Part shown: one piece after another, positions 25,608 through 34,128 of the stretch
How the letters are laid out: every line of letters begins with the position of its first letter
How positions within the stretch are numbered: position 1 is the stretch's first letter
DNA from: Gemmatimonadales bacterium
GTDB taxonomy: Bacteria > Gemmatimonadota > Glassbacteria > GWA2-58-10
Reading direction: 5' to 3'
NCBI GenBank assembly: GCA_024278175.1
Contig: JAJRTS010000029.1
Location: 1 to 64,000, forward strand
DNA length: 64,000 nucleotides
Program-made: the position numbers and the translations under genes
Notes under the pieces: generated by a model
Seen by the model: only the letters and a program-made list of their open reading frames with translations
The model's database searches: none
Told to the model about the DNA's origin: nothing

Positions 25608-28600
25608 CTAGAGCAGGTCGAGTTGCTTATCGCCGGCGGTGCGTGGCAGCCTGGGAGAGTACTCCACCCGGCAGCCGGTCGGGATAGCCGTCAGCAGCGG
25701 AGACCACTCGCCGCTCAGCCGCCGTCCCCAGAGTGTTCTGCTTGATGCGCTGGTAAGGTAGAGGCGGCCCGCTGCGCGGGTCATGGCCACGTACAGCAGG
25801 CGGCGCTCCTCGTCCGGGTCGCCCGGGCGAAGGGTGAACGGAACCAGCTCCCGCTCGGCCGCCGCCACGAACACCACCGGAAATTCAAGCCCCTTGGCCG
25901 CGTGCATGGTCATCAGGGTGACAGCCTCGGGGCTGCCGCTGCCCGAACGGCGCTCGATATCCGCCTGACGGGCCAGGGTGAGGCGCCCCGCGAACGCGGC
26001 CACGGTTGGATGGGCCTCGGCGGCGGAGCGAAGGTGGCCGAGTTCGATGATGCCGCGTTTGTCCGTCGGCACGAAAGTCTTTATTATCTCGTCCAGTATC
26101 TCCACGGGCGCACTGTCGGCGGTGCGGCGGCGGAAAGTATCGTGGGCGGCCAGGAACCCGGCTGCCGGGCGGGCGGCGTCCGAGAGCGGCACCTCGCGGC
26201 TGATCCTGTGTTTGAGCAGCTCCAGCAGTGGCCGTCCAGTTTCGATAGCCCGGTCCCTGAGCTCCAGCAGAAACCCGCCTTCCACGTCCAGCCCCGCCAG
26301 GCCCATCGCTTCCAGTGCCCGCAGGGTGTCGCCGGGGTTGATCAGCAGCCGCAGCCAGCCTGCGCAGCCGCGTGCCAGCGGATGTGTCAGAAAACTCCGT
26401 CCCCCGCGAAGGCGGCAGGGGATCCCCTCGGTTACCAGCGCCGCTTCCAGGGTGCCCAGCAGGGCGGCTGTACGGGCGATCACGGCCATTTCCGCGAAAC
26501 TGAACAACTCCTGCGCGCTATCGGACGCGACTGAGCGCCGCTGGCCGTGGGCCTCCAGCATCCCGGTGCCGCCGGCCAGGCTGCCGATCTCGCGCACGAT
26601 AGCCAGGGCCTCGGAGGTTTCGCTCACCGCGCGAATCATCCGTACCGGCTCGAACGCTGCTCCCACCGGGACCGGCGGGGCGCTCTGCTCACCGCTTACC
26701 GGCGCGATCACCGCCTCGGCGGCGTCGGCAATCCCGGCGGGGACACGATAGCCCCGCTCCAGCCGCAGCAGGTGAAGACCGGGGTAGTCCGCGCCGAGGC
26801 TGCCGAAAATACCGCTGTCCGCGCCGCGGAAGGCGTAGATCGACTGGTTGGGGTCGCCGATAACGAACAGCCCGGCTCCGCTGCCGGGCAGCAGCAGGCG
26901 CAGCAGGCCGTACTGGGCGGGATTCAGGTCCTGGAACTCGTCGACCAGCAGGTGCTCCAGGTTTTTTACCGTGTTTGCCCGCAGGGTGTTATCGCTTTTA
27001 AGCAATGCCGTCGCCTCGGCTATCAGGTCGTCGTAGTCCAGCACTCCCAGGCGGCGGCAAAGGTTGCGATATGCGGTCCAGGCCCGGCGGATATCCTCGC
27101 TCCCGGAATAATCATCGGCGCTCTGGCCTCTGGCCCTGGCCCGGCTGATCGCTTCGCTAATCTCCCGCAGGCGGCCGGCGGTTTCGTTCCCTCCGCCGGC
27201 GCGCAGCAGCAGCACGGCGCGGTCGGTCTCGTCGGCCACGCTGACGGCCCTACCCGTGGCGCGGGTAATGAAATCGAGACAGAAGCGGTGCAGGGTCATC
27301 GCCCGCACCGGGATTTTCGCCGGGGTTTCGCCGCCGGGAAGCCCGGTTATCCGCCGGCGCATTTCCGCGGCGGCCCGGTTGGTGAACGTCAGCGCCAGCA
27401 CGTTAGAGGGTTCCACGCCCCGTTCGTTCACCAGCCAGGCGGCCCGCGCGCTCAGACAGCGGGTTTTGCCCGTGCCCGGCCCGGCAATCACCGCCAGCGG
27501 AGTGTGGCCGGATGAAGCGGCGGCGGCCTGATCCTCGTTGAGCGCTATCCCGGAAATTTTTATTGTGGCGGGGATTTTAGTGGCAGGGCTGGGAGCGATG
27601 CCGGGTTTCGGGTCAGGTATGGGCAGGGGTTCATGGGTTCTCAGCGGGATTTTTACCGCTTCAGGCTTTGTTTTTTCAAATTCATTTGAGTCAAAGAAGA
27701 ACATCTGGCCGCTGGAGGTTTGCCGCTCCCCCGCCTCGAAAATTTTTACCGTTCCGTACTGGCCATCATAGCCGGGCTCTATTTTGACCTCGCCCTCACG
27801 GTTGCGCCGCACGGCCTCGGCTATCAGTTCTCCCCCCGTGCGCACCACCTGCTCCAGCGCTGCGGTGCGCAGGATGTGCAGTTCGCTGCCCACGTTGCGC
27901 AGCAGGCTGTCGCGCTGGGCACGCACTTTTTTAGTTGCCGGTCCCGCGCCCAGGCTTTCGGCGATAACCTCGCTCAGCGGAATCAGCCGCTGGAAGTCTT
28001 TGGCGCTGCCGGGCCGTGCCCCGTCGGGACGGTCCGCCAGTCGCTCCACCCGGGCCAGAACGCCCTCGGTGAGCCTGCCGCCGCAGACCGGGCAGCGGCC
28101 CTTGTGCGGGGCGGCCTGCTCCGGGGAGAGCCGCACGTTGCAGACGCGGTGCCCGTCGTAATGGTACTTGCCTTCCTCCGGGTAGAACTCCACGGTTCCC
28201 AGAAATTGATTCCCCGGACTGCCTTTCAGCGCGCCGATCAGGCCTTGATAAGAAAATTCGCCCTCGATCAGGTTGGCCTCGCGGGCCAGTTTTTCCGGGC
28301 TGTGGGCGTCGGAGTTGCTCACCAGGGTGAAGTTATCCAGCGCGCTGACCCGCCAGTTCATCGCCGGGTCGGAGCTGAGGCCGGTTTCCACGGCGCAGAT
28401 CTGCCCTGTCAGGTCGCCATAGCAGTGTTCCAGGGTGTCGAACCCGCTGCGCGAGCCGAACACGCTGAAATGGGGCGTCCAGATATGGGCCGGGATAAAG
28501 CAGGCCTCCGGGTTGCTCTCGAGGGTCATCGCCAGCAGCTCGCGGCAGTCCAGCCCCAGGATCGGGCGGCCGTCGGAGCGGATATTGCCCACCTCCTCAA

Positions 28601-28982
28601 GCTTCGCGCTCAGGCGCTCGGCGGCAGCCAGCGAGGGCAGCAGGACCACGTTGTGTACCTTGCGCACGCGGCCGTCTTTTTTGTAGATCGAGCTGATCTC
28701 GCCGCTGAGCACGAAGCGCACGGTTGCAGCGGCGCAAGCTCCGGGCAGGGTTTTGCGCAATTGCCGCTCCAGGTCGGGACGGAGGCGCAGCAGGCCGGTG
28801 TCGTCATCGGGCGTCAGCTTTTCCGCCAGCTCCGCGCGCCAGCCGGGATGAGTCAGGTCGCCGGTACCCAGCAGGGTGATTCCCTTGGCGACGGCGGCGG
28901 CGAACAGGTGCTCGGGGTCAGCGTGCTTGCTGGTGGCGATCGAGTAGTGCGAGTGGATATGGAGGTCGGCCACGTAGCGCAA
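25608..28982 (-). CDS. PHP domain - UvrD helicase fusion
   Basis: A 1124-residue two-enzyme protein. Residues 1-400 are a TIGR00375-type PHP domain with metal ligands DLHIHSHYS (6-14), GTGDLTHPGW and SNSDAH, and a small zinc-knuckle-like RCPVCGG near residue 298. Residues about 480-1124 form a superfamily 1 helicase: Walker A AGPGTGKTRC (about 497-506), VLALTFTNRAAAEM, HLLVDEFQDLNPAQY, VIGDPNQSIYAFRGA, MTMHAAKGLEFPVVFV and LLYVAMTRA. It probably unwinds DNA coupled to a phosphoesterase in repair. It is transcribed alone; the following plus-strand gene is divergent. Confidence 0.9.
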   Translation of the reverse strand: MRYVADLHIHSHYSIATSKHADPEHLFAAAVAKGITLLGTGDLTHPGWRAELAEKLTPDDDTGLLRLRPDLERQLRKTLPGACAAATVRFVLSGEISSIYKKDGRVRKVHNVVLLPSLAAAERLSAKLEEVGNIRSDGRPILGLDCRELLAMTLESNPEACFIPAHIWTPHFSVFGSRSGFDTLEHCYGDLTGQICAVETGLSSDPAMNWRVSALDNFTLVSNSDAHSPEKLAREANLIEGEFSYQGLIGALKGSPGNQFLGTVEFYPEEGKYHYDGHRVCNVRLSPEQAAPHKGRCPVCGGRLTEGVLARVERLADRPDGARPGSAKDFQRLIPLSEVIAESLGAGPATKKVRAQRDSLLRNVGSELHILRTAALEQVVRTGGELIAEAVRRNREGEVKIEPGYDGQYGTVKIFEAGERQTSSGQMFFFDSNEFEKTKPEAVKIPLRTHEPLPIPDPKPGIAPSPATKIPATIKISGIALNEDQAAAASSGHTPLAVIAGPGTGKTRCLSARAAWLVNERGVEPSNVLALTFTNRAAAEMRRRITGLPGGETPAKIPVRAMTLHRFCLDFITRATGRAVSVADETDRAVLLLRAGGGNETAGRLREISEAISRARARGQSADDYSGSEDIRRAWTAYRNLCRRLGVLDYDDLIAEATALLKSDNTLRANTVKNLEHLLVDEFQDLNPAQYGLLRLLLPGSGAGLFVIGDPNQSIYAFRGADSGIFGSLGADYPGLHLLRLERGYRVPAGIADAAEAVIAPVSGEQSAPPVPVGAAFEPVRMIRAVSETSEALAIVREIGSLAGGTGMLEAHGQRRSVASDSAQELFSFAEMAVIARTAALLGTLEAALVTEGIPCRLRGGRSFLTHPLARGCAGWLRLLINPGDTLRALEAMGLAGLDVEGGFLLELRDRAIETGRPLLELLKHRISREVPLSDAARPAAGFLAAHDTFRRRTADSAPVEILDEIIKTFVPTDKRGIIELGHLRSAAEAHPTVAAFAGRLTLARQADIERRSGSGSPEAVTLMTMHAAKGLEFPVVFVAAAERELVPFTLRPGDPDEERRLLYVAMTRAAGRLYLTSASSRTLWGRRLSGEWSPLLTAIPTGCRVEYSPRLPRTAGDKQLDLL

Positions 28983-29089
28983 TTTTTGCGATGTCCGGTT
29001 TGAGTGTTCGTTAAAGACAGTCTTATCAAAATAACCCGGCGTGGCGCACTGTCAAATAGATAACAACACATCTTCCCGGTCTGATTTAA

Positions 29090-29119
29090 TTGACAAGGCT
29101 GCTCGCAAGGCCCTACTTT
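29090..29119 (+). promoter_or_regulatory. Sigma-70 promoter of Nramp-like gene
   Basis: TTGACA (29090-29095) is followed after 18 bases by TACTTT (29114-29119), about 50 bases before the start codon. Confidence 0.5.
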
Positions 29120-29174
29120 TGCCCAACGTTGACGTCGCCCGGAATCATCCCGCCCAACAGGAGGTTTTTTTATC

Positions 29175-30446
29175 GTGAACACCCAACGCACAGGTTTCTG
29201 GAAAAAGATCGGCATCGCACTGACGGCAGTGGGACCGGGGCTGTTTCTGATCGGTTACAATATCGGCACCGGCAGTATCACCACCATGGCCAGCGCAGGC
29301 AGCCGCTACGGGATGACATTGTTCTGGGCGGTGGTGCTCTCCTGCCTGTTCACGTTCGTGATGCTGGTGGCCTACGGCAGGTACACGACAGTTACCGGCC
29401 AGACGGCGATGAGGGCGTTCCGCGAGAAGATAGTGCTGGGCAAGCCGCTGGCGCTTTATTGTATCGTGGCGCTGTGTATCGGCGAGCTGACCGCCCTGGC
29501 GGGAGTAACCGGGATTGTCACCGACCTGGTCCGCGAGTGGACCAGCTACGCGTTTGGCGGCGAGGGCATGAGCCGGTTGACCAGCGCGATAATCATCATA
29601 ATCGGCTGTTTCGCGCTGCTCTGGAACGGCCGTTACCAGGTGTTCGAGAAATTTCTGACAGTGCTGGTGATGGTGATGGGCACCAGCTTCCTGCTGACCA
29701 TGTTCCTGGTGGTGCCCCAGCCGGCGGAACTGCTGGCCGGGCTGGTGCCGGGAATTCCCGATGATCCGGATGCGTTCCTGATCGTGGCCGGAATAGCCGG
29801 GACCACGTGTAGCGCGATGGTGTTTATCATGCGCAGTATCGTGGTGGCCGAGAAGGGCTGGAGCAAAAAGGACCTGCGGCAGGGCAATATCGACGCGGCG
29901 GTCTCCAGCGTGATGATGCTGCTGCTCTCGGTGTCGGTGATGGCCTGCGCGGCCGGAACGCTTTATAAGATCGGCAAGCCCGTGGAGGCGGCGGTGGACA
30001 TGGTGCAGACCCTGGAGCCGCTGGCCGGACGGTTCGCGATCACGATTTTCGTGCTGGGAATAGTGGGTGCGGGAATCAGCACCCTGTTCCCGATCGTGCT
30101 GGTGGCCCCGTGGCTGATCAGCGATTACCGCGGCACGCCGCGTAATATCCGCAGCCCGCTGTATCGCGTACTGGGCGGTCTGGGGCTGTTGATCTGCCTG
30201 ACAGTGCCGATTTTCGGCGGGCGGCCGGTGTGGATCATGGTCGCCAGCCAGGCGTTCCAGGCTATTTTGCTGCCGGTGATCACGGTCCCGATCCTGATCC
30301 TGATCAACAACAAGGCGGTGATGGGCGAGGACCGGGCCGGCTTCTGGCTCAACGCGGGTCTGATCGCCACGCTCATTTTCGCTCTGGTGACAACCTACAC
30401 CGGTGTGCTGGGCCTGGTGGACACGCTCAGGGGCGTGCTGGGCTGA
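29175..30446 (+). CDS. Nramp-like metal ion transporter with altered motifs
   Basis: A 423-residue, 11-helix membrane protein of the Nramp/MntH superfamily (GPGLFLIGYNIGTGSITTMASAG in helix 1; helix 6 near GTTCSAMVFIMRS). The canonical helix 1 metal motif DPGN is replaced by IGTG, and the helix 6 MPHN-type motif is absent. Such changes occur in the Nramp-related Mg2+ transporter group and in uncharacterised divergent members, so the substrate is probably not Mn2+/Fe2+ in the usual way. Its promoter is strong. The YIP1-like gene downstream may be co-transcribed (93-base gap). Confidence 0.82.
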   Translation: MNTQRTGFWKKIGIALTAVGPGLFLIGYNIGTGSITTMASAGSRYGMTLFWAVVLSCLFTFVMLVAYGRYTTVTGQTAMRAFREKIVLGKPLALYCIVALCIGELTALAGVTGIVTDLVREWTSYAFGGEGMSRLTSAIIIIIGCFALLWNGRYQVFEKFLTVLVMVMGTSFLLTMFLVVPQPAELLAGLVPGIPDDPDAFLIVAGIAGTTCSAMVFIMRSIVVAEKGWSKKDLRQGNIDAAVSSVMMLLLSVSVMACAAGTLYKIGKPVEAAVDMVQTLEPLAGRFAITIFVLGIVGAGISTLFPIVLVAPWLISDYRGTPRNIRSPLYRVLGGLGLLICLTVPIFGGRPVWIMVASQAFQAILLPVITVPILILINNKAVMGEDRAGFWLNAGLIATLIFALVTTYTGVLGLVDTLRGVLG

Positions 30447-30539
30447 GGATAGCGCCAACCGGTTCGCTGAAAAATTGTCACCACATAAGGTCAGCAATTT
30501 TTGTCAGGTTACTATCCGACTTTAACGGCGGAAGCAATC

Positions 30540-31073
30540 GTGGCCTCTTTTTGTAAGCGCCTGGTGCGTGCGATCAAGTTGGACAAGGAGCTTTACGAGG
30601 AAGTGGAGGCTGACCGCGACGCCACGCGTCAGGCGGTGAGCGTGGTTGTGCTGGCGGCGCTGGCCGGCGCAGTAGGGATGAGCGGCCGGGGTGGCCCGGG
30701 GATGGTGGCCGGGGTGCTGGTCGCTCTGGGCGGCTGGGTGATAGCCGCGCTGATTATTTTCGTGGTCGGCACCAGGCTGCTGCCCCAGCCGCAGACCCGC
30801 TCTAACCCGGGGGAGTTGCTGCGTACACTCGGGTTTGCCAATGCGCCGGGGCTGCTTTACGTGTTGTCGGTTATTCCGCCGCTGGGCAGGCCGGTCCGGC
30901 TGGTGGTGAGTGTCTGGCTGCTGATCGCCTGGGTGATAGCGGTGCGCCAGGCGCTGGACTACGACAACACGGGCCGGGCGGTGCTGGTCTGCGTTATCGG
31001 CTGGCTGGTTTACCTGGGTGGTATTTTCATGCTCTCACTGATGATGGGCGGGTTATCGGCGCTGATGGGGTAG
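30540..31073 (+). CDS. YIP1-family-like membrane protein
   Basis: A 177-residue membrane protein with about five helices and a short amphipathic N-terminus (FCKRLVRAIKLDKELYEEVEAD). The pattern RSNPGELLRTLGFANAPGLLYVLSVIPPLG in mid-protein is typical of bacterial YIP1/DUF1282 proteins. GTG 30540 is preferred because CGGAAG lies upstream; a TTG at 30501 would add 13 residues. Function unknown. It is followed by a terminator. Confidence 0.75.
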   Translation: MASFCKRLVRAIKLDKELYEEVEADRDATRQAVSVVVLAALAGAVGMSGRGGPGMVAGVLVALGGWVIAALIIFVVGTRLLPQPQTRSNPGELLRTLGFANAPGLLYVLSVIPPLGRPVRLVVSVWLLIAWVIAVRQALDYDNTGRAVLVCVIGWLVYLGGIFMLSLMMGGLSALMG

Positions 31074-31104
31074 TTTTTACCGGATGCAAGATAAATGGCA
31101 AGAG

Positions 31105-31138
31105 AAAAGGGCTCGTCCTTAAATGGGCGAGTCCTTTT
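31105..31138 (+). terminator. Terminator after YIP1-like gene
   Basis: AAAAGGGCTCGTCC pairs with GGGCGAGTCCTTTT (two G-T wobbles) around the loop TTAAAT, ending in the T run. Confidence 0.75.
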
Positions 31139-31231
31139 TATCTGAGGCAATCTCCTGGGTAACTGCGGGGTACCCGATTACCCATACCTACACATTACAA
31201 TCTCGGGGGCAACTGCGCGGTAAGCTAAAGA

Positions 31232-31251
31232 GCAGCCACCGGGGCGGCTGC
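31232..31251 (-). terminator. Hairpin after HU/IHF gene
   Basis: On the minus strand GCAGCC pairs with GGCTGC around an eight-base loop, followed by TCTTTAG. It lies 18 bases after the HU/IHF stop. Confidence 0.5.
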
Positions 31252-31268
31252 GGAGAAAAATACCGGAG

Positions 31269-31541
31269 TCAGTTCAGGCTCTTGTTCATTTCCTTGGAGA
31301 CCTTGAAGAAAGCTTTCCTGCGCTCCGGTACCATTACTTCCTGGTTGGTCCTGGGGTTGCGCGCCTTGCGCGCCTTGTGTTTTTTGACCTTGAACGTTCC
31401 GAACCCGCGGATTTCAATATGCTTGTCTTCGGTCAGCGCTTCCTTCACTTCATCGATAAAACCTTCGACCACGACCTTGATGTCTTTGATGGTGAACCCG
31501 GTTTTCTCGGCAATAAGTTCGATAATGTCCGCTTTGGTCAT
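31269..31541 (-). CDS. HU/IHF-family nucleoid protein
   Basis: A 90-residue DNA-bending protein: MTKADIIELIAEKTGFTIKDIKVVVEGFIDEVKEAL, then HIEIRGFGTFKVKKHKARKARNPRTNQEVMVPERRKAFFK, with the intercalating proline arm (RNPRTNQ). It belongs to the HU/IHF superfamily; sequence alone does not decide between HU and IHF-alpha-like roles. It has its own strong promoter and a downstream hairpin. Confidence 0.95.
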   Translation of the reverse strand: MTKADIIELIAEKTGFTIKDIKVVVEGFIDEVKEALTEDKHIEIRGFGTFKVKKHKARKARNPRTNQEVMVPERRKAFFKVSKEMNKSLN

Positions 31542-31620
31542 GGTGAAAGACTCCTTTCAAACCGATTGAAGCGACAAGAGAACTTGATTTTTTAACAAGA
31601 AGCTTAGAGCGAACTTCTTT

Positions 31621-31649
31621 GTATTATTATAATTACTTGCGGAAGTCAA
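31621..31649 (-). promoter_or_regulatory. Sigma-70 promoter of HU/IHF gene
   Basis: On the minus strand TTGACT (31649-31644), a 17-base spacer and TAATAC (31626-31621), within a very AT-rich tract that also contains TATAAT. The leader is about 75 bases. Confidence 0.65.
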
Positions 31650-31765
31650 GAAAAAAATCAGAGGTAAGTTCAAAGGCCGGTGAAAAAACCTTTCAACAGC
31701 CGCTAAAATCGAATCAATTACCTTGTTTGCTGTCAGTGGCGGTTGCCGGGCATATTCGAAAAATT

Positions 31766-31851
31766 GTGAGGGGGAGAGACAAAACCTTTTAAAAAAGGTT
31801 CTTTTCTCTCCCCCTCACACTCCCCCACCCTTTTTCCAAAACTTTTTATCA
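31766..31851. repeat. Long hairpin plus inverted 34-nt element
   Basis: GTGAGGGGGAGAGA (31766-31779) pairs with TCTCTCCCCCTCAC (31805-31818), and inner AAAACCTTTT pairs with AAGGTTCTTTT, forming a stem of roughly 25 base pairs. Directly abutting it, 31818-31851 is the reverse complement of the 34-nt element at 14411-14444. No gene is evident between 31650 and 32009. Confidence 0.6.
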
Positions 31852-32009
31852 AGGGGGCTATCTTTAATAAGAATATGCAGTTACGGCTAAGAGGCCTGAA
31901 TTTTCCTTTGATCCGCAAAAATGAGTGAACTGAAAAACTTCCTCATCCCAATTCAGTCAGCCGATTTTTCAAAGGTCTCGGTACCATTAAAAGGCGCATC
32001 TTCGCACAG

Positions 32010-34010
32010 TCAGCTATTGGGGAGAAGCTTCTTCAGCAGGCCCTCGGCCTCCTCCAGATACTGCACGGCCAGCATGTAATTATGCGCCCCCCGGCTCCCA
32101 TCGGCAACGAACACCTGCCTGATTCGCCGGGCTTTTTCAAGGTTGCCGCGTTGCTCGGCGGTTAGCTCCAGGCTCTCGGCCGAGGTTATCAGGCTCTCCA
32201 GCCGGGCCAGCAGAGCGGAGGTTTCCTCTGTCCACTCGGTCAGTATTTCCGCGTAGCCCTCGTCGTGGCAGGTTACGCAAACAGCGGCCTCCGGGAGCAC
32301 TATTTTATCGTTGTCGTCCAGGTGGCACTGGCTGCACTCCAACTCCGCCTCGAACATCACATCCGGCATCGCCGCATCCAGAGCCCTCCCGCTGAGCACG
32401 TCCACCTGTGCTTGATGGCAGCTTTCGCAGGTGGCTCCCTGCTCAAGCGCCTGTTGCTCGTGATGGCAGCTCAGGCAATTCTCGCGCGGCATCACCAGTT
32501 CTCCGTGGCGGCGCATATTGGAGTGACAGTTGCGGCAGGAGAGGCTGTCGATTTTAAGATGCGCTCCGTGGTCGAATTCCAGCCCATCCGAAGTTTCGAT
32601 CTTGTGCCGGTCGATGTCTTCGTGGCAACTGGCGCACTCGCCGGGCACGACCTGGCTGCTCCAGGGGTAGGGAGGCAGGCGGTAGCGCGAGCCGGCCATG
32701 TCCAGCGCTCTGGTCAGGCTGTGACGGGTCTGCTGGAGCAGGCGGTCCGCGTAGGTGATATTATGCACGCTCTTGCCGTATCGGACAAGATTGTAGTTAT
32801 ACCTGGCGTCGTTTAACGCCTGCCGGGCCTGGCGGCCCGCGGCCGATGTGGTGTCGATCCCGCGTAGCTCGCTCTCCACGCTCTCCAGCGAGCTTTCGAT
32901 TATCTTCAGGCGTGTCTCTGTCGAGTCCTTCCAGGCCTCCACCAGGTCGCTGTAACCCGGTCCGTGGCATGGCTCACAGGATTCCCTGCGGGCCACCACG
33001 CTCTCGCCTCCGGCCTCGAACCCCGGTGAGCTCTGGTGGAAGATATGACAGCCCTGGCAGTTGAGGCCGCCGGAGAACATCGGGCTGGGGTGGTCGGGCA
33101 CGCCCCGGCCGCCCTCGCCACGGAAGAGCATCATCTGCACCTGGTGGGAGTCCAGGTGGCAACTGTTGCAGTCGGGCTCAATGTCCTGGCTGCGTGAGAC
33201 GCTTTTGTGCTGAACCTGAAGGTGGCAGCGTTGGCATTCTATCTTGTGGTCGGTGATGTGGATGTTGTGCATTGTCTCGGTATCGTCGTACTGCGCCAGA
33301 TAATCACGTTCAAAATGGCAGTCCTCACAGTTGTCCAGGGGCACGGCGCCATCGCCTACCACCATCTTCCCGTGGCATTTCTGGCACTCGACGCCGCGCT
33401 CGACGATTACGGTATGGTCGTAGCTGACCGGGGTTTCGGCGGTGGCCACCGGGGCATCGTGACACTGGGTGCAACTGGGCGAGGCCTCGGCGCCCAGGCC
33501 CTTGAAATGGCAGAGAAAGCAGGTGCTGGCCGTTACCGTGATATGCTCGCCCTGCACTACCTGGCTGTGGCAACTGGTGCAGCGCAGTTTCTTGCCGCGG
33601 CGCAACTGGTTCAGGTGGGGAGTATGATCGAAAATTATCCCTTCCTTGAACTCGGTTTTACCTTTGAGCAGACGCTGTTCGTGGCAGCCGGAGCGAAGGC
33701 AACTGGCATCGGGGATTTCCGCCCAGGGTTTGCTGCGAAGGTAGCTGCGGGTGGCGTACTTGAAGAGCTGCTCGAGCCCCGCGAGCTTGCCGCGGATCTT
33801 GGAAGCTAACCCCGGCTCGTAGTGGCAGGTGACGCAGTCGACATCCTTGTGGGAGCTATGCTGCCAGGCGCGGTAGAACGGTTCCATGTAGTGGCAGGTG
33901 TTGCAGAACTCGGAGCGGGACGTCCACTCCATGGAGGCGAAAATGAGGACAATCATCCCGGCGAATGCCAGAGCGGCGATTGTGAGTCTTTTTTTTATTT
34001 TGGCGTTCAT
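32010..34010 (-). CDS. NapC-anchored 18-haem cytochrome c
   Basis: A 666-residue protein. An N-terminal membrane anchor (residues 10-27) leads into a NapC/NirT-like start, EFCNTCHYMEPFYRAWQHSSHKDVDCVTCHYEPG. I count 17 CXXCH motifs and one CXXXCH (CLRSGCH, about 104-110), i.e. up to 18 c-type haems. Two helical segments, RYNYNLVRYGKSVHNITYADRLL (in two parts near 405-427) and GAHNYMLAVQYLEEAEGLL at the C-terminus, look like duplicated elements, suggesting the protein arose by tandem fusion. It should sit in the inner membrane with haems in the periplasm and pass electrons from quinol or from the neighbouring b-type subunit. It lies 118 bases downstream of the 11-haem/cyt-b gene. Confidence 0.88.
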   Translation of the reverse strand: MNAKIKKRLTIAALAFAGMIVLIFASMEWTSRSEFCNTCHYMEPFYRAWQHSSHKDVDCVTCHYEPGLASKIRGKLAGLEQLFKYATRSYLRSKPWAEIPDASCLRSGCHEQRLLKGKTEFKEGIIFDHTPHLNQLRRGKKLRCTSCHSQVVQGEHITVTASTCFLCHFKGLGAEASPSCTQCHDAPVATAETPVSYDHTVIVERGVECQKCHGKMVVGDGAVPLDNCEDCHFERDYLAQYDDTETMHNIHITDHKIECQRCHLQVQHKSVSRSQDIEPDCNSCHLDSHQVQMMLFRGEGGRGVPDHPSPMFSGGLNCQGCHIFHQSSPGFEAGGESVVARRESCEPCHGPGYSDLVEAWKDSTETRLKIIESSLESVESELRGIDTTSAAGRQARQALNDARYNYNLVRYGKSVHNITYADRLLQQTRHSLTRALDMAGSRYRLPPYPWSSQVVPGECASCHEDIDRHKIETSDGLEFDHGAHLKIDSLSCRNCHSNMRRHGELVMPRENCLSCHHEQQALEQGATCESCHQAQVDVLSGRALDAAMPDVMFEAELECSQCHLDDNDKIVLPEAAVCVTCHDEGYAEILTEWTEETSALLARLESLITSAESLELTAEQRGNLEKARRIRQVFVADGSRGAHNYMLAVQYLEEAEGLLKKLLPNS

Positions 34011-34128
34011 CGAAACACACTCTGCACAGTGGAGGTGAGCGAACTGCCCGGGCCGCCTTTTCTTAAAAGGGGGGGGGCGGGGCTACGATAAATTGCCGAT
34101 TTTAATTATCGCCGGGGCCGGGAAAAGC

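Noticed and set aside
31123-31569. 148-codon plus-strand frame
   Set aside because: Antisense to the well-supported HU/IHF gene.
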